From positions 1 to 52,106 of the forward strand of contig NZ_PPQF01000004.1 of assembly GCF_002901865.1 (NCBI RefSeq): a DNA stretch of 52,106 bases, read 5' to 3'. The translations under genes were made by a program, and so were the position numbers. Shown piece after piece: positions 51,466 through 52,106 of this stretch; position 1 is the first letter of the stretch; each line of letters starts with the position of its first letter. The notes under the pieces are model-generated. The model worked only from the letters and a program-made list of their open reading frames with translations, ran no database searches and was not told where the DNA came from. Source of the DNA: Staphylococcus agnetis. GTDB lineage: Bacteria; Bacillota; Bacilli; Staphylococcales; Staphylococcaceae.

Positions 51466-52041
51466 TCATGAAGATAAAATATGTATTTCACCTCTATTTA
51501 CAAACCAAGATTCTCCAGTCGGCGTTACACCTTTCATACCTTCAAAATATTTCTCACCTAACACGTTCAAAAGATAGTTAGAACACAAATTACTTAAGCA
51601 ATATGTTCGAGATGCATCAAAATGTTCATTTCGATATAAACGTTTTAACATTCGTGAAAAACCTAACGCATTTGAAAACACGAACCATAAATCTGGCTCA
51701 TGCTCAACAAAAGCGCGCTCAAATTTCTTCATATTTTTACTATGATCATTCCATTTGACAATTTTAACGACATAAGGATAAGCCCCTTGTTGCTCCAAAT
51801 AGTCTTCCAATTGCGCTTTAAACTGCTCTGCACTCTCTATTAAAGTAGGATCTTGGCTGACACCAATCGCAATATTACGCGCATAAATATGTTTGTCAAA
51901 GATACGCTCAATGATTTTTTGTGGCATAGGTTTTGTTAAATGTTGATTTCTAAGTTGAAGGTCTATCTGTTTTACTTGAATAGATGTTTGTTGATTTAAT
52001 TTATATGAAACGAGTACATTTTGACTTTGATACAAAATCAT
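51466..52041 (-). CDS. conserved-looking protein of unknown function
   Basis: I do not recognise this 191-residue protein. It has no signal peptide and no clear membrane helix. The N-terminal part (about 1-55) looks beta-rich, and the remainder alternates helices and strands, with patches IAIGVSQDP, PDLWFVFSNALGFSRM and FEGMKGVTPTGESW that resemble a periplasmic-binding or receiver-like Rossmann fold. Cysteines lie in a TYCLSNLCSNY patch. The ATG at 52041 has AAAGGG 7 bases upstream; a GTG one codon earlier overlaps the spacing. It has its own terminal position in the window, separated from the lactonase gene by 66 bases. Confidence 0.65.
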   Translation of the reverse strand: MILYQSQNVLVSYKLNQQTSIQVKQIDLQLRNQHLTKPMPQKIIERIFDKHIYARNIAIGVSQDPTLIESAEQFKAQLEDYLEQQGAYPYVVKIVKWNDHSKNMKKFERAFVEHEPDLWFVFSNALGFSRMLKRLYRNEHFDASRTYCLSNLCSNYLLNVLGEKYFEGMKGVTPTGESWFVNRGEIHILSS

Positions 52042-52106
52042 CACCTTACCCTTTATTTAAAAATTATTCAACAAAACTTATATAATGTAGATAGATAGTT
52101 ATGCAT

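Overview
The window is A+T-rich and densely packed with genes. Its content and order match the Staphylococcus core chromosome. Diagnostic neighbours are sgtB-recX-yfhH, the vraUTSR operon beside map, murT-gatD divergent from ftnA, gatCAB divergent from putP, pcrB-pcrA-ligA-camS, nadE-pncB divergent from nos-pheA, and ppaC followed by an aldehyde dehydrogenase. Protein lengths and catalytic residues agree closely with S. aureus homologues as I remember them. Some differences (a pyruvate oxidase next to sgtB, a diverged CamS signal peptide) point to a species other than S. aureus, but I cannot name it from sequence alone. I see no insertion sequence, prophage, CRISPR array, rRNA or tRNA.

Layout. 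Bases 1-3.3 kb (minus) hold sgtB-recX-yfhH and the start of a degenerate ABC-ATPase-like membrane protein that runs off the left edge. Bases 3.4-9.5 kb hold a pyruvate oxidase, a DJ-1/PfpI protein, a 53-residue SE1561-type protein, the radical-SAM protein YfkAB, and a UPF0435-PepS-thioesterase operon. Bases 9.6-12.4 kb (plus) hold ptpA, a YtxH-like protein, a YihY-family membrane protein and a beta-carbonic anhydrase-like protein. Bases 12.4-16.1 kb (minus) hold vraR-vraS-vraT-vraU and map. Bases 16.2-17.8 kb (plus) hold a DUF1232 protein and a FUSC-family membrane protein. Bases 17.8-26.8 kb hold gatD-murT, ftnA, a DEDDh exonuclease, dinB, a DUF3267-like protein, a type B esterase, rlmD and dagK. 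Bases 27-38.9 kb hold gatCAB, putP, camS-ligA-pcrA-pcrB and a TrpR-related repressor. Bases 38.9-43.6 kb (minus) hold purB, a NETI-motif protein, a UPF0316 protein, nadE and pncB. Bases 43.7-50.2 kb hold nos, pheA, a beta-helix protein, nicotinamidase, ppaC, a GNAT acetyltransferase and aldH. The right end holds a lactonase-fold protein and an unrecognised protein.

Functional themes. One is envelope building and cell-wall stress: SgtB polymerises lipid II, MurT-GatD amidates it, VraTSR senses wall damage, and DagK recycles diacylglycerol from lipoteichoic acid synthesis. Another is NAD salvage: nicotinamidase, PncB and NadE give an almost complete nicotinamide-to-NAD route. A third is genome maintenance: RecX, PcrA, LigA, DinB and a 3'-5' exonuclease. 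Nitric oxide synthase and ferritin add oxidative-stress capacity.

Most operons end in clear hairpins. Several hairpins share a TTCAAAA-type stem. The most unusual items are the ATPase-like protein that has lost its nucleotide-binding motifs (left edge), a DUF3267-like protein that has lost its HExxH zinc ligands, a palindrome that fits a VraR operator upstream of vraU, a PurR box upstream of purB, a diverged CamS pheromone-type signal peptide, and an apparently cytoplasmic beta-helix protein. I found no clearly new multi-gene system; this is mostly a well-conserved core region.
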